A DNA stretch of 64,000 nt from CAMDPA01 sp965223035 (GTDB lineage: Bacteria; Pseudomonadota; Alphaproteobacteria; Rhizobiales; Hyphomicrobiaceae): positions 5,580,001 to 5,644,000 of the forward strand of contig OZ244980.1 of assembly GCA_965223035.1 (NCBI GenBank), given 5' to 3'. The notes under the pieces were generated by a model that made no database searches, was not told the origin of the DNA, and saw only the letters and a list, made by a program, of their open reading frames with translations. The translations under genes and the position numbers were made by a program. Of the stretch, positions 1-7,620 are shown one piece after another. Numbering within the stretch: the first letter of the stretch is position 1; each line of letters opens with the position of its first letter.

Positions 1-272
1 CCGTCGCCAGCCGGCGCCACCTCCATGGCGAACGGTCCCTGTGACACCAATGTCATCTCATCATCGATCGGAAAAACCAGGGTGAGGGGATAGCCGTTGG
101 TGGCGGGCAAATCCGTGAAATATTTGACGTAGCCACCCATGTGGTCGTTGTTGTTCTGCAGCAAGAGAACATCGATGTTGGCCCGCTTCATGGCAGCGCG
201 AACGGCGCTCCAGCGACGCTCCAGCTCGGCCGTCGAAATCGGCATGTTCAGGCGTTCAGACAATCCGGTCAT
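1..272 (-). CDS. M24-family peptidase (Xaa-Pro aminopeptidase/creatinase type), N-terminal part, cut by window edge
   Basis: The minus strand is open from an ATG at 272 to the window edge, about 90 codons. A strong ribosome site (GAAGGAG) lies about 8 bases upstream. The visible part begins MTGLSERLNMPISTAELERR and continues with RANIDVLLLQNNNDHMGGYV and a TLVFPIDDEMTLV segment. This is the pattern of the creatinase/prolidase N-terminal domain, which precedes the pita-bread metallopeptidase domain in Xaa-Pro dipeptidases. The metal-binding catalytic half lies outside the window, so the substrate cannot be judged. Family assignment is from the N-terminal domain only. Confidence 0.72.
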   Translation of the reverse strand, partial: MTGLSERLNMPISTAELERRWSAVRAAMKRANIDVLLLQNNNDHMGGYVKYFTDLPATNGYPLTLVFPIDDEMTLVSQGPFAMEVAPAGD

Positions 273-496
273 GGCTCGGGCTCCTTCTCGCCGGCTGAGC
301 TTTTCACCCCTCCCTCAGCTGGTTGTGCAACCGCATCTGGCTCACCCGCTGAGGTAAGAAGCGCAAAGGGCGCGCCGCACATCGTTCGGGCTGCTGGCAA
401 TCACGCTCATCGCGCCTGCGAAGGTGCTAGGCCCTGCATCCGAATTGGCCGATCACGGCGGCATGCGATAAGGCCATGCTGCGTTGAAGTGCGCAA

Positions 497-538
497 GGTG
501 CTCGCGCGAGCGGATTTGAGGGTGGTCGCGCGAGCACC
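497..538. other. Perfect 13-bp inverted repeat (stem-loop)
   Basis: Arms GGTGCTCGCGCGA (497-509) and TCGCGCGAGCACC (526-538) are exact reverse complements around a 16-base spacer. The structure sits in the gap between the divergent peptidase and dehydrogenase genes, about 70 bases before the dehydrogenase start. There is no T-run, so an operator or leader hairpin is as likely as a terminator. The rest of the 273-548 gap shows no gene. Confidence 0.6.
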
Positions 539-548
539 GGCCCGCTAG

Positions 549-604
549 CTTAAGGCCACCATCTTAAGGCCACCATCTTAGGGACACCATCTTAGGGACA
601 CCGC
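549..604 (+). repeat. Four tandem copies of a 14-bp unit in front of the dehydrogenase gene
   Basis: Two copies of CTTAAGGCCACCAT (549-562, 563-576) are followed by two of the variant CTTAGGGACACCAT (577-590, 591-604, the last ending CCGC). The array stops five bases before the GTG start at 610, so it occupies the expected ribosome-binding region. Confidence 0.9.
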
Positions 605-609
605 GTCAC

Positions 610-1563
610 GTGCCCAAGCTTCTGATCTTCCTGACCTTGCCGGAAGCAGTCCGCCGGCAGTATTGCGAAAAAATCGCGGCCAAGTTTCCCGACGTCGACC
701 TTCAATTGGTCAGCACAAGTGAGGAGGCGTCAAAGGCCATTGCCGACGCGCACATGCTTATAACGTTCGGCGCGATGATGCGCGATGACGTGTTCCAGCG
801 TGCGACGTCATTGAAGTGGGTGCACGCCTTGGGAACCGGCGTTGACGGTATCGCCGACGCGCCGTCGCTGCCGAAAGACGTCATCATCACATCAACGCGT
901 GGCATCCACGGCGTGCCGATGTCGGAGATGGCGTTTTTGTTGATGTTGGCCCTGAGCCGGGATTTTCCGCGTACGGTCCGTGCGCAAGCGGCTAGCCGTT
1001 GGGAGCGCTGGCCGGCCAAACTGCTCAGCGGTAAGACCGCAGGCATTCTCGGCGTTGGCCTGATTGCCGAGGACTTGGCGCCGCGCTGCAAAGCCTTCGG
1101 GATGACCGTCATTGGCATTTCTGAGACAGAGCGCGCGGTGCCCGGCATCGACCGTTTCGTTGCCAGAGATCAACTCGATGATGCGGTCTCACGTATCGAC
1201 TACCTTATCGTTTTGGTCCCGTACGGGCCGGACACGCATCATCTGGTCGGCGCCAGGACGTTCACGGCGATGAAGCCCAGCGGCTACCTCATCAACATCG
1301 CCCGTGGCGGTGTCGTCGATGAGAAGGCTCTGGTTGAAGCCCTGAACGCCGGCGAGATCGCCGGCGCGGCGCTTGACACCTTTGTCGAGGAGCCATTGCC
1401 ACCGCACCACCCGCTCTGGTCGACGCCCAACACCATCATCACCCCACACCTCGGCGGCTTTTGCGACGTCTACGTCGACAACGCATTGCCGCAGTTCGAG
1501 ACCAACCTGCGCCACTTTCTCGATGGCAACCTGGAGCGGATGATCAACACCCACGCGCGATAG
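610..1563 (+). CDS. D-isomer-specific 2-hydroxyacid dehydrogenase
   Basis: This 317-residue protein should interconvert 2-oxo acids and D-2-hydroxy acids with NAD(P)H in the cytoplasm. The Rossmann domain carries GILGVGLIAEDLAPRCKAFG (about 138-157), in which the third glycine of GxGxxG is replaced (GVGLIA). The INIARGGVVDE segment supplies the substrate-binding arginine, and the catalytic Glu and His lie in FVEEPLPPHHPLW and ITPHLGG. The GTG start at 610 has no clear ribosome site because a 14-bp tandem array lies directly upstream. It converges with the ThDP enzyme gene. Substrate specificity within the glyoxylate/hydroxypyruvate reductase-like group cannot be told. Family certain, role not. 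Confidence 0.88.
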   Translation: MPKLLIFLTLPEAVRRQYCEKIAAKFPDVDLQLVSTSEEASKAIADAHMLITFGAMMRDDVFQRATSLKWVHALGTGVDGIADAPSLPKDVIITSTRGIHGVPMSEMAFLLMLALSRDFPRTVRAQAASRWERWPAKLLSGKTAGILGVGLIAEDLAPRCKAFGMTVIGISETERAVPGIDRFVARDQLDDAVSRIDYLIVLVPYGPDTHHLVGARTFTAMKPSGYLINIARGGVVDEKALVEALNAGEIAGAALDTFVEEPLPPHHPLWSTPNTIITPHLGGFCDVYVDNALPQFETNLRHFLDGNLERMINTHAR

Positions 1564-1575
1564 AATTTGCCGTTT

Positions 1576-1672
1576 ATAGCGATTCCAAGCTTGCTGGACC
1601 CATCCCGGTTCCCCGCCCAGCCACCCACACAAGCCTGCCAGTGGGTCGCTGGATGTGGGGGCGGGCACGGTC
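1576..1672. repeat. Family B palindromic repeat (copy 1)
   Basis: An imperfect palindrome fills the gap between two convergent genes. The left arm is GCTGGACCCATCCCGGTTCC followed by CCGCCCAGCCACCC; the right part is GTGGGTCGCTGG then TGTGGGGGCGGGCACGG. The same arms recur at 3390, 46520, 50009 and 60537. It could serve as a bidirectional terminator. Confidence 0.6.
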
Positions 1673-3300
1673 TAACGGTCCGCCGTCGGGTGGGTGAAGG
1701 GCCACGGCGAAGCCTCCGTCCCGGTTGCCACCGGTACCTCGATGACCACCGGACCGGCCTCCTTAAAACCCTGCACAATGGCCGCTTGCAGCGCGGTGGG
1801 GTCGTTGCAGCGCACGCCCTTGGCGCCGAAACTTTCCGCTAGCATCACAAAGTCCGGATTGACCAGATCGGCGCCCAGCAGGCGGTTGTCATAATTGGTC
1901 AACTGGTCCCGCCGCACGTTGCCGAAGGCGTTGTTGTTGAAAATGATTGAGACCAGATTGATGCGGTGCTGCACCGCCGTCGCCAGCTCCTGTACGCCGA
2001 ACATGAAGCCGCCATCGCCGGAGATGGAGACCACGCACCTGTCGGGGTGCGCGACCTTGACCCCGATGGCGGTCTGAAACCCAAAGCCGAGGCTATCTTG
2101 ATACCCGCACGTCACGTATTGGCGCGGACCATAGACGGGAAACGCAAAGCGCGCGGTGAAGCCGACCTGGGTGATCTCCTCAACAAAGAAACCATCCTTC
2201 GGCAACGCGTTTCGGATCGCCTGCAAGTAGCCGATTTGGGGCTGCACGACCGCGATTTTCTCCTCGGCGATTTTCTTATAACCATTGAACTCGTCCGTCC
2301 GTGACCGGCGCTTGTCGATGGATCGCTCCAGCTCATCGATCAGTGCCGTCGTTCCGAGCTTGGCATCCGTCACCACGCCGACGTCGGGCGGCAACCGCAC
2401 CATCTCGGTGGGATCAATGTCGATGCGCAGCGTTTTGAGGCCGTCAGGCCACCATCGCCAACGGAAGTGGACCAACTCCAGCCGGCTGCCGATGCCGATC
2501 AACAAATCGCATTTGGGCCAGTATTCGTAGGCGGCGGCCGACAGCAGCGCGTAGGGGCTAGCATCGCTGACCACGCCTTTGCCGCTGCGAAACGACGTGA
2601 CCGGGGCTTGCAGCAGCTGGGCCAACCGTTCGACCGCTTCGCTCGCATGCTGGGCTCCCGCGCCCACCAGGATCAGCGGGTTTTTCGCCGCCAGAACCAG
2701 CTTGGCCGCTTCCTTAACCCGGTCGGTATCCGGCTTGAACGGCGGCGGTATGGTCCGGTCAACGTCCAAGTCCACATCGGCCGCCTGGCCAAACACATCC
2801 CACGGCGCCTCGATCACGGCCGGGCGGACCCGCCCCTTGTACATCTGCCGGTAGGCTTCCGCCACCAAACTGGGCGCCTGGGTCGGGTGATCGATGCGTT
2901 CCGCCCAACCGGTGAAGCTGCGCAGCGTTGCCAACTGATCGGGAAGCTCGTGCAGCTGGCCGCGCCCTTGACCGATCAGGTGGGACATGATGTTGCCCGT
3001 CACGCACAGCACCGGTGCGTTGGCACCATAGGCGATGCACAAAGCCGACGCCGAGTTGAGAACGCCCGGCCCGGGCACCACGGTGTAAATCCCAGTTCGG
3101 CCGCTCGCTTTGGCATAGCCGAAGGCCATGTGGCCGGCGCCCTGCTCATGCCTGGTGGTGATAAATCTGAGCTTGTCGCCTTCACGCGCCAGCGCGTCGG
3201 TAAAATCGTACATATGAGCGCCTGGAATGCCGAACACGGTGTCGGCACCATGCATGATGAGCGCTTTCGCGATCGCCTCGCCGGTCGTCAACTTAGCCAT
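1672..3300 (-). CDS. Thiamine-diphosphate-dependent enzyme, acetolactate synthase large-subunit-like
   Basis: This 542-residue protein is of the three-domain ThDP family (acetolactate synthase, oxalyl-CoA decarboxylase, benzoylformate decarboxylase). The ThDP-activating glutamate is E52 in TTRHEQGAGHMAFGYAK. The C-terminal cofactor motif is GDGGFMFGVQE with FNNNAFGNVRRDQ. The start is ATG 3300 (MAKLTTGEAIAKAL); a longer frame to 3354 adds 18 residues without family character. The stop overlaps the edge of repeat copy B1. No small regulatory subunit is adjacent, and a 2-hydroxyacid dehydrogenase converges on it, so a catabolic 2-oxo-acid role is more likely than branched-chain biosynthesis. 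The exact substrate is unknown. Confidence 0.88.
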   Translation of the reverse strand: MAKLTTGEAIAKALIMHGADTVFGIPGAHMYDFTDALAREGDKLRFITTRHEQGAGHMAFGYAKASGRTGIYTVVPGPGVLNSASALCIAYGANAPVLCVTGNIMSHLIGQGRGQLHELPDQLATLRSFTGWAERIDHPTQAPSLVAEAYRQMYKGRVRPAVIEAPWDVFGQAADVDLDVDRTIPPPFKPDTDRVKEAAKLVLAAKNPLILVGAGAQHASEAVERLAQLLQAPVTSFRSGKGVVSDASPYALLSAAAYEYWPKCDLLIGIGSRLELVHFRWRWWPDGLKTLRIDIDPTEMVRLPPDVGVVTDAKLGTTALIDELERSIDKRRSRTDEFNGYKKIAEEKIAVVQPQIGYLQAIRNALPKDGFFVEEITQVGFTARFAFPVYGPRQYVTCGYQDSLGFGFQTAIGVKVAHPDRCVVSISGDGGFMFGVQELATAVQHRINLVSIIFNNNAFGNVRRDQLTNYDNRLLGADLVNPDFVMLAESFGAKGVRCNDPTALQAAIVQGFKEAGPVVIEVPVATGTEASPWPFTHPTADR

Positions 3301-3389
3301 GGTTGCTGTGTTCCCTATCGAGGTTGTCCAGGGTTGGACGTCACAAGGCGTCACCGGAGCCGACAGCTAGGCTCGTTCAATTCCGCCTG

Positions 3390-3520
3390 AGGCGGATCAG
3401 ACTTGCCGGCCCGCCCCCCGCCCTGTTCCTGCTTTGGGCTGCCCACACCATCATGCCATTGGGTGGCCCAATGGAGAAACGGGGCAGGGGAACGGGATGG
3501 TTCCAGCTTACACTGAAACG
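3390..3520. repeat. Family B palindromic repeat (copy 2)
   Basis: Left arm GCCCGCCCCCCGCCCTGTTCC, CCACACCATCATGCCATTGG in the centre, and right arm GGGGCAGGGGAACGGGATGG then TTCCAGCTTACACTGAAACG. It is joined directly to family A copy 1 at 3521, an arrangement seen again at 26919-27008. Confidence 0.65.
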
Positions 3521-3656
3521 CTAGATCATCGCGCCTTAAATCGGAACCGCAAAGTTGGTTCCGATTTTAGGCGCAAAGATGATCGCTCTTAAAGTGTAGA
3601 GCAACCTGCCTTTGATCGGGATCGTTCCGATTCCGATCAATGGCAGGTTGCTCTAG
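3521..3656 (+). repeat. Family A CTAG-bounded two-hairpin element (copy A1)
   Basis: Begins CTAGATCATCGCGCCTTAAA and ends GGCAGGTTGCTCTAG. Hairpin 1 pairs ATCGGAACC with GGTTCCGAT; hairpin 2 pairs GAGCAACCTGCC with GGCAGGTTGCTC. The linker is CGCTCTTAAAGTG. Both ends carry CTAG. The remaining gap to 3962 holds no gene I can support. Confidence 0.9.
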
Positions 3657-3962
3657 ATGCAGGCTCAAGCTGCGGATCAGGCGTTTACGTCACAAGCGCC
3701 GCTGGTCCGCGCGCGAACGTCTGGTCCCGTGGCTTGAAGATGATCATAGAGCGGCGCGTATCCTTTTAGACAGTGAATTCGCCTGAAGGCCGCCGTTCAA
3801 CCGATGCGGGATCGAGGTTTAGGACACGCCGGCACGCGGCATCAATTGACACGACCGCCGGACACGCATGTGTGAAATCTGGCCGCGCAGGCGGGTGAGC
3901 ACAACGTCGCTGGCGCCCACGCGCCCGTTCCCAGCCAAGCAAATTCATGCTGATTTTCACGA

Positions 3963-4571
3963 TCATGACGGCGCAGAGGTGACGAGGCGCCGACGGTGCC
4001 GGCTCAATATCCAAACGCGATGGGCTTCAAGCAGGGCGAGCGGAATGAAGTGGACCAGCGCCGGACCGAAGGTGTTGTGGACGAAGATCCAGTGGACCAG
4101 CACGAGCAGGGCGGCCGGGTAGACCCACCGTTGAATCGTCATCCACCAGCTGCCGAGCCAACGTTGAGCGGCATCGTTGCTGGTCAGTCCCAGCGGGAGG
4201 AAAATCGCGAACGCGGCCCAGCCCGTCCATATGCCAAGCGCGAAGAACTCGTCCATCATTGCGCGCAGGGACCCGATATCAATGACATAGAGAACCGTGT
4301 GCAGCACCGCATAGCCGAAGGCGGCAACGCCGAAGTAACGGCGCCGGCGCATCATCCATTTCAGCCAACCGGCGTTCGGGAACAACTGCCGCAGCGGGGT
4401 TACCGCCAAAGCGATGATCATGAACCGCGCTGCAAATTCGCCGGTGGGATGCAACAGCCGCTCCGGGTCGGCGCTGCCGCTGGTCAATCCTAAAATCATC
4501 GGTACCGAGGGCAGGGCTAACAGCGCCCACAGCGTGGACGGTGCGTTCAACAGCGTGCGCAGAGCGGCCAT
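3963..4571 (-). CDS. msrQ: MsrQ-like haem-binding membrane protein (ferric-reductase transmembrane domain)
   Basis: This 202-residue protein has about six hydrophobic segments of the ferric-reductase-like haem-b type. Candidate haem-ligand histidines are in FGYAVLHTVLYVIDIG and in RWVYPAALLVLVHWIFVHN, the arrangement of MsrQ, the membrane electron donor to the periplasmic methionine-sulfoxide reductase MsrP. The family is usually about 200 residues. The start at ATG 4571 has an AAAGGA ribosome site; the longer frame to 4640 does not. MsrP itself is not in the window: the next gene is a Tat-tagged methyltransferase. The partner is therefore elsewhere or different, and the exact role is inference. 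Confidence 0.78.
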   Translation of the reverse strand: MAALRTLLNAPSTLWALLALPSVPMILGLTSGSADPERLLHPTGEFAARFMIIALAVTPLRQLFPNAGWLKWMMRRRRYFGVAAFGYAVLHTVLYVIDIGSLRAMMDEFFALGIWTGWAAFAIFLPLGLTSNDAAQRWLGSWWMTIQRWVYPAALLVLVHWIFVHNTFGPALVHFIPLALLEAHRVWILSRHRRRLVTSAPS

Positions 4572-4690
4572 GTGGCGGGTCCTTTCGGTTGCGCTCTTGA
4601 TCTGGGCAGCGGCGGGTTGGCTGGGGAGATTAAAGGGCACTCCTCAGATGCGCTCGCGAGTACGCTTGGCCATCGGCTCCGGCTCCGCAG

Positions 4691-5374
4691 CTAGCGCTTC
4701 TTCAGCGTCACCCCAAGCCCACTGCCGTGCATGTTTAAGAATACGGTTTCCAGGCCGCGATCCGATGTAACCGCCGCCACGTAGCGCGGATCCGGCCTTG
4801 GAAAGTTCATGTTGTCGGCAATGATCAAACCGCCGGGCCTGACGAGCGGGGCCAATTTCCGCAAGTAGTCGGGATAGCCGCTCTTGTCGGCGTCGATGAA
4901 CACCAGATCCAAGGGGCCCTTCAGGGAGACGATCTGTTGGTGAGCATCGCCGGTCACGACGGTGGCGATGTCATCGAGTCCGCTGCGCTTGAAGTTCGCC
5001 CGCGCTATCGCCGCCCGCGCCGGGTCGATCTCAAAGGTGGTCAACCGACCGCCGGTGCCCCGCAGCGCCAGCGCCAGCCAGACCCCGGAATAGGCGGTCG
5101 AGGTACCGATCTCCACCACATGTTTGGCGCCGATCGCCTCGGCGAGCACACGGAGCAGGCGACCGTTTTCCTGCGAAATGTTGAAATGACGCTGGTTGCG
5201 CCGAATGTCGGCGAGTACCTGCAAGGCCCGCCGCTCTCCATCGTTGTTCGGGATCGGCGGTGCATTGCGGGCCGCTCGAGCACGTCGGCGCACACCTTGC
5301 GCAGCCGCGGTCACGGGTGCGAGCAACGACCCGCCCAGAAGACTTAGCATCCACGTTCGCCTTGTCTGGTTCAT
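4691..5374 (-). CDS. Class I SAM-dependent O-methyltransferase with a twin-arginine signal
   Basis: This 227-residue protein matches the caffeoyl-CoA/catechol O-methyltransferase type. The SAM-binding segment is VVEIGTSTAYSGVWLALAL, the acidic residue ending strand 2 is in TTFEIDPARAA, and the metal/active-site strand is LVFIDADKSGYPDYL followed by GGLIIADNM. The N-terminus, MNQTRRTWMLSLLGGSLLAP then VTAAAQG, looks like a Tat signal (RR, hydrophobic stretch, A-x-A). SAM enzymes normally work in the cytoplasm, so export would be unusual. The gene lies between the msrQ-like gene and the class II aldolase, on the msrQ strand with a 119-base gap. Confidence 0.85.
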   Translation of the reverse strand: MNQTRRTWMLSLLGGSLLAPVTAAAQGVRRRARAARNAPPIPNNDGERRALQVLADIRRNQRHFNISQENGRLLRVLAEAIGAKHVVEIGTSTAYSGVWLALALRGTGGRLTTFEIDPARAAIARANFKRSGLDDIATVVTGDAHQQIVSLKGPLDLVFIDADKSGYPDYLRKLAPLVRPGGLIIADNMNFPRPDPRYVAAVTSDRGLETVFLNMHGSGLGVTLKKR

Positions 5375-5523
5375 GTCGCCTCCATGCGCTCACGGGTACC
5401 CGCTGCCCAGTCCCGCCGCGTCCCGATCTCACAACGTGAGCGCGCTCCTCAATCCGTCGCGGCTGGTCTCAGACCGGAACGATCGCGCGGGGCTGTGCGC
5501 ACAAATGTGTTGCTGAGCGGCGG

Positions 5524-5562
5524 CGAGGCATGGCATCGAGGCATGGCATCGAGGCATGGCTT
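5524..5562 (+). repeat. Short tandem repeat, three copies of a 13-bp unit
   Basis: CGAGGCATGGCAT occurs three times in a row in the 240-base gap before the class II aldolase gene, the last copy drifting to CGAGGCATGGCTT. Nothing else is recognisable in that gap. Confidence 0.75.
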
Positions 5563-5615
5563 GGTGCACGGCTGATGCGGTGCGTAGATCTGCGAACTGG
5601 AAGTTGAGGTGACGC

Positions 5616-6338
5616 TTGACCAATCCCTCCCCGACCTCTGCCGGTCCTGTCGATGCGGCGCTGATCGACGACCTGGTCGCCGCGAGCCACATTCTGGCGC
5701 AACATGGGGTGCTCGACGCTTGGGGTCATGTCAGCATCCGGCACCCGTCACATCCTGAGCGCTACCTTCTGTCCCGGGCGCGAGCCCCGGCGCTGGTTTC
5801 GGCGGCGGACATCATGGAGTTTGATCTCGATTCCCGGCCCGTCGATCAGCGCGACCGGCGGATGTTCCTTGAACGCTTCATTCATGGCGAGATGTATCGC
5901 GCCAGGCCGGATGTGAACGCGGTCGTCCACAGCCACTCGCCCACGGTCATTCCGTTCAGCATTACCGGTGAGCCGTTGAGAGCCGTCTCCCACATCGCGT
6001 CGTTTCTGGTCGACGAGGTGCCGGTGTGGGAGATCCGCGACGTCGGCACCACCCAAGGCCTGTTGGTGACCAACAACCTGCAGGGCCAATCATTGGCCAA
6101 GTCGCTCGGCAACGGACCAGTCGCGTTGATGCGCGGACACGGCAACGTGGTGGTGGCGCCCGATGTGATACGCGTCGTTCATCGCGCGCTTTATACCGAG
6201 ATCAACGCCCAACAACTTGCCATCGCCCTGTCGTTCAAGCGCACGATTACGTTTGTTGCGGCGGATGAAGCCCAAGATCCGAAACGGCTTGAAGACGCTT
6301 GGGAGGTCTGGAAAAGCGCGGCGATGAAGTCGGCTTAG
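5616..6338 (+). CDS. Class II aldolase/adducin-family protein
   Basis: This 240-residue enzyme is of the zinc-dependent class II aldolase fold (fuculose-1-phosphate aldolase, ribulose-5-phosphate epimerase, decarboxylase relatives). Zinc ligands are visible in AVVHSHSPTV (H105, H107) and in MRGHGNVV, and the conserved acidic residue is in FIHGEMYRARPD. The TTG start at 5616 is preceded by GAGGTGAC, which favours it. The large mid-protein insertion typical of bifunctional relatives is absent. In this subgroup the substrate is often a hydroxylated or decarboxylated aromatic or sugar acid, but the sequence does not fix it. Confidence 0.86.
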   Translation: MTNPSPTSAGPVDAALIDDLVAASHILAQHGVLDAWGHVSIRHPSHPERYLLSRARAPALVSAADIMEFDLDSRPVDQRDRRMFLERFIHGEMYRARPDVNAVVHSHSPTVIPFSITGEPLRAVSHIASFLVDEVPVWEIRDVGTTQGLLVTNNLQGQSLAKSLGNGPVALMRGHGNVVVAPDVIRVVHRALYTEINAQQLAIALSFKRTITFVAADEAQDPKRLEDAWEVWKSAAMKSA

Positions 6339-6339
6339 A

Positions 6340-6430
6340 ACGTGTTAGGGTGAGTTAGAACCGTCCCACCCCCCGGTCACCCGATGGCACGATGGCACGA
6401 TGATGTGGCTGGCCGGGTTTGGTGAGCAAG
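6340..6430. repeat. Decayed family B repeat
   Basis: GTTAGAACCGTCCCACCCCC then GGTCACCCGATGGCACGATG resembles a family B left arm, and GATGATGTGGCTGGCCGGG resembles the centre of the right arm. The match is weak. The rest of the gap to 6708 contains only a short GATCCTCGATCCTTGATC-type microrepeat (6657-6687). Confidence 0.35.
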
Positions 6431-6708
6431 CCGGCAAGGCTGATCTGCTTAATGCGGAAATGATCCTGGTCGCGGCCGAAGCCTGCGCCCGCCGCGTCCC
6501 ATCGCGTTCGGCACGCTCGCCATTTCAAATCGGCCGCTGCTCGAATGGCTGACCTCGTTCTGCTTGCGCGAAAAGGCGAAACCAACGTCAGGATTCCGCC
6601 TTGCGGCATGCCGAACTGGCCGTCGACCCTCGACGGCGTGCGCCTTCCACCTTGGTCCTTGATCCTCGATCCTCGATCCTTGATCTTTGGGCGAAAGACG
6701 TTACGTCG

Positions 6709-7167
6709 CTACTTTTTCATTTCGATCATGCCAGGCCCCTTCACCCCGGAATTCTCGAGGTCCCGGAAGAACTTTCTGCCGTCAAAACCCTTGACATTGA
6801 CGCCGGTGTTCTCCAACGCGCGGAAAAAGGCTTCGCCGTCAATTCCCTTCGATCTCACACCTTGATTCTCAAGCTCTTGGAAAAACTTGCGAGCATCGAG
6901 TGACTGTACCTTGACGCCTTGGTTCTCCAGCTGTTGAAAGAACTTCTCTCCGTCAATGCCTCTAATATTGACACCTTGGTTCTCCAATGAGCGAAAGAAT
7001 GCCCGACCATCGAACGCCGCCACCTGGATCCCCTTCGCGCGCACGTCCTTGGCTGCGACTGCCGGTCGCTCGACGTCAAAGCCGCCAACCTTGGCCAGAG
7101 CCGGACTTGAGCCAGCAAAGGCAGCAATCACAACCGCTGTCGCCAATTTGCCACCCACTTTAAGCAT
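6709..7167 (-). CDS. Exported protein with five 19-residue tandem repeats
   Basis: This 152-residue protein has a signal peptide (MLKVGGKLATAVVIAAFAGS, cleavage after SPALA near 25) and then five perfect-length repeats of 19 residues at 52-70, 71-89, 90-108, 109-127 and 128-146. The consensus is [FIL]DGRxFFRxLENQGVxxxG. Residues 30-51 look like a degenerate earlier copy. The last six residues are MIEMKK. The ribosome site AAAGGAG precedes ATG 7167. A TTGAC-N4-GTCAA box lies 136 bases upstream. The regular Asp-Gly, Phe-Phe and Leu-Glu-Asn positions suggest a small helical solenoid in the periplasm. I recognise no family; the function is unknown. Confidence 0.82.
   Translation of the reverse strand: MLKVGGKLATAVVIAAFAGSSPALAKVGGFDVERPAVAAKDVRAKGIQVAAFDGRAFFRSLENQGVNIRGIDGEKFFQQLENQGVKVQSLDARKFFQELENQGVRSKGIDGEAFFRALENTGVNVKGFDGRKFFRDLENSGVKGPGMIEMKK
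6730..7014 (-). repeat. 57-bp coding tandem repeat, five units
   Basis: Each unit encodes 19 residues of the exported repeat protein (codons 52-146). The DNA copies have diverged by many substitutions but by no indels, which indicates selection on the repeat length in the protein. Confidence 0.85.
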
Positions 7168-7302
7168 TGACCGATCTCCTTTTGACTAAGAACAAAGACT
7201 ATGCCGCCTGTCTGCTTATCGGCGCTATTTGTTTGAAGTGGAAGGTTTTAGCCGCATGCACTTGCAGGCTTCAATAGGTAGCGCCCCGATCAGGTCACGT
7301 GA

Positions 7303-7316
7303 TTGACTGATGTCAA
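7303..7316. promoter_or_regulatory. Dnr/NnrR/FNR-type box
   Basis: TTGACTGATGTCAA is a perfect TTGAC-N4-GTCAA dyad, the consensus for Crp/Fnr-family regulators of the Dnr/NnrR/FixK type. It is 136 bases upstream of the repeat-protein start on the minus strand. The 7168-7498 spacer is AT-richer than its surroundings and otherwise empty. Confidence 0.65.
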
Positions 7317-7462
7317 ACAGATTAACCTGCAATGTTACCCCAAAAGCGTAACAGAAGATTGAGTTGCCGATTTTGCATTGGTGTCGCGGCAATGGCCCGG
7401 TATTTGCTGCCACGACTCATGGCGTCATCATTCGGTTGGGTCGAAAAATCAGTATTTGACAA

Positions 7463-7476
7463 TTGACGGGTGTCAA
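7463..7476. promoter_or_regulatory. Second Dnr/NnrR/FNR-type box
   Basis: TTGACGGGTGTCAA is again a perfect TTGAC-N4-GTCAA dyad, 147 bases from the first (start to start). It is the nearer of the two to the plus-strand small exported protein (start 7621). A family A repeat has landed between the box and that gene. Confidence 0.65.
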
Positions 7477-7498
7477 GGCTCACCTTGGTAGACAGATG

Positions 7499-7562
7499 CT
7501 AGAGCAACCTGCCTTTAATCGGAACCGACTTTGCGGTTCCGATTAAAGGCGCGATGATCTAG
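7499..7562 (-). repeat. Family A element, 64-bp single-hairpin hybrid (copy A2)
   Basis: Starts CTAGAGCAACCTGCCTTTAA (the hairpin-2 end) and finishes GGCGCGATGATCTAG (the hairpin-1 end). The centre pairs ATCGGAACCG with CGGTTCCGAT. It therefore joins half of each hairpin of the long form. CTAG is present at both ends. Confidence 0.88.
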
Positions 7563-7620
7563 CCGATAAACCGCGCTGCAGTTTGAGACTACCGATTTCA
7601 ACGCCGATTAAGGATTGCCG

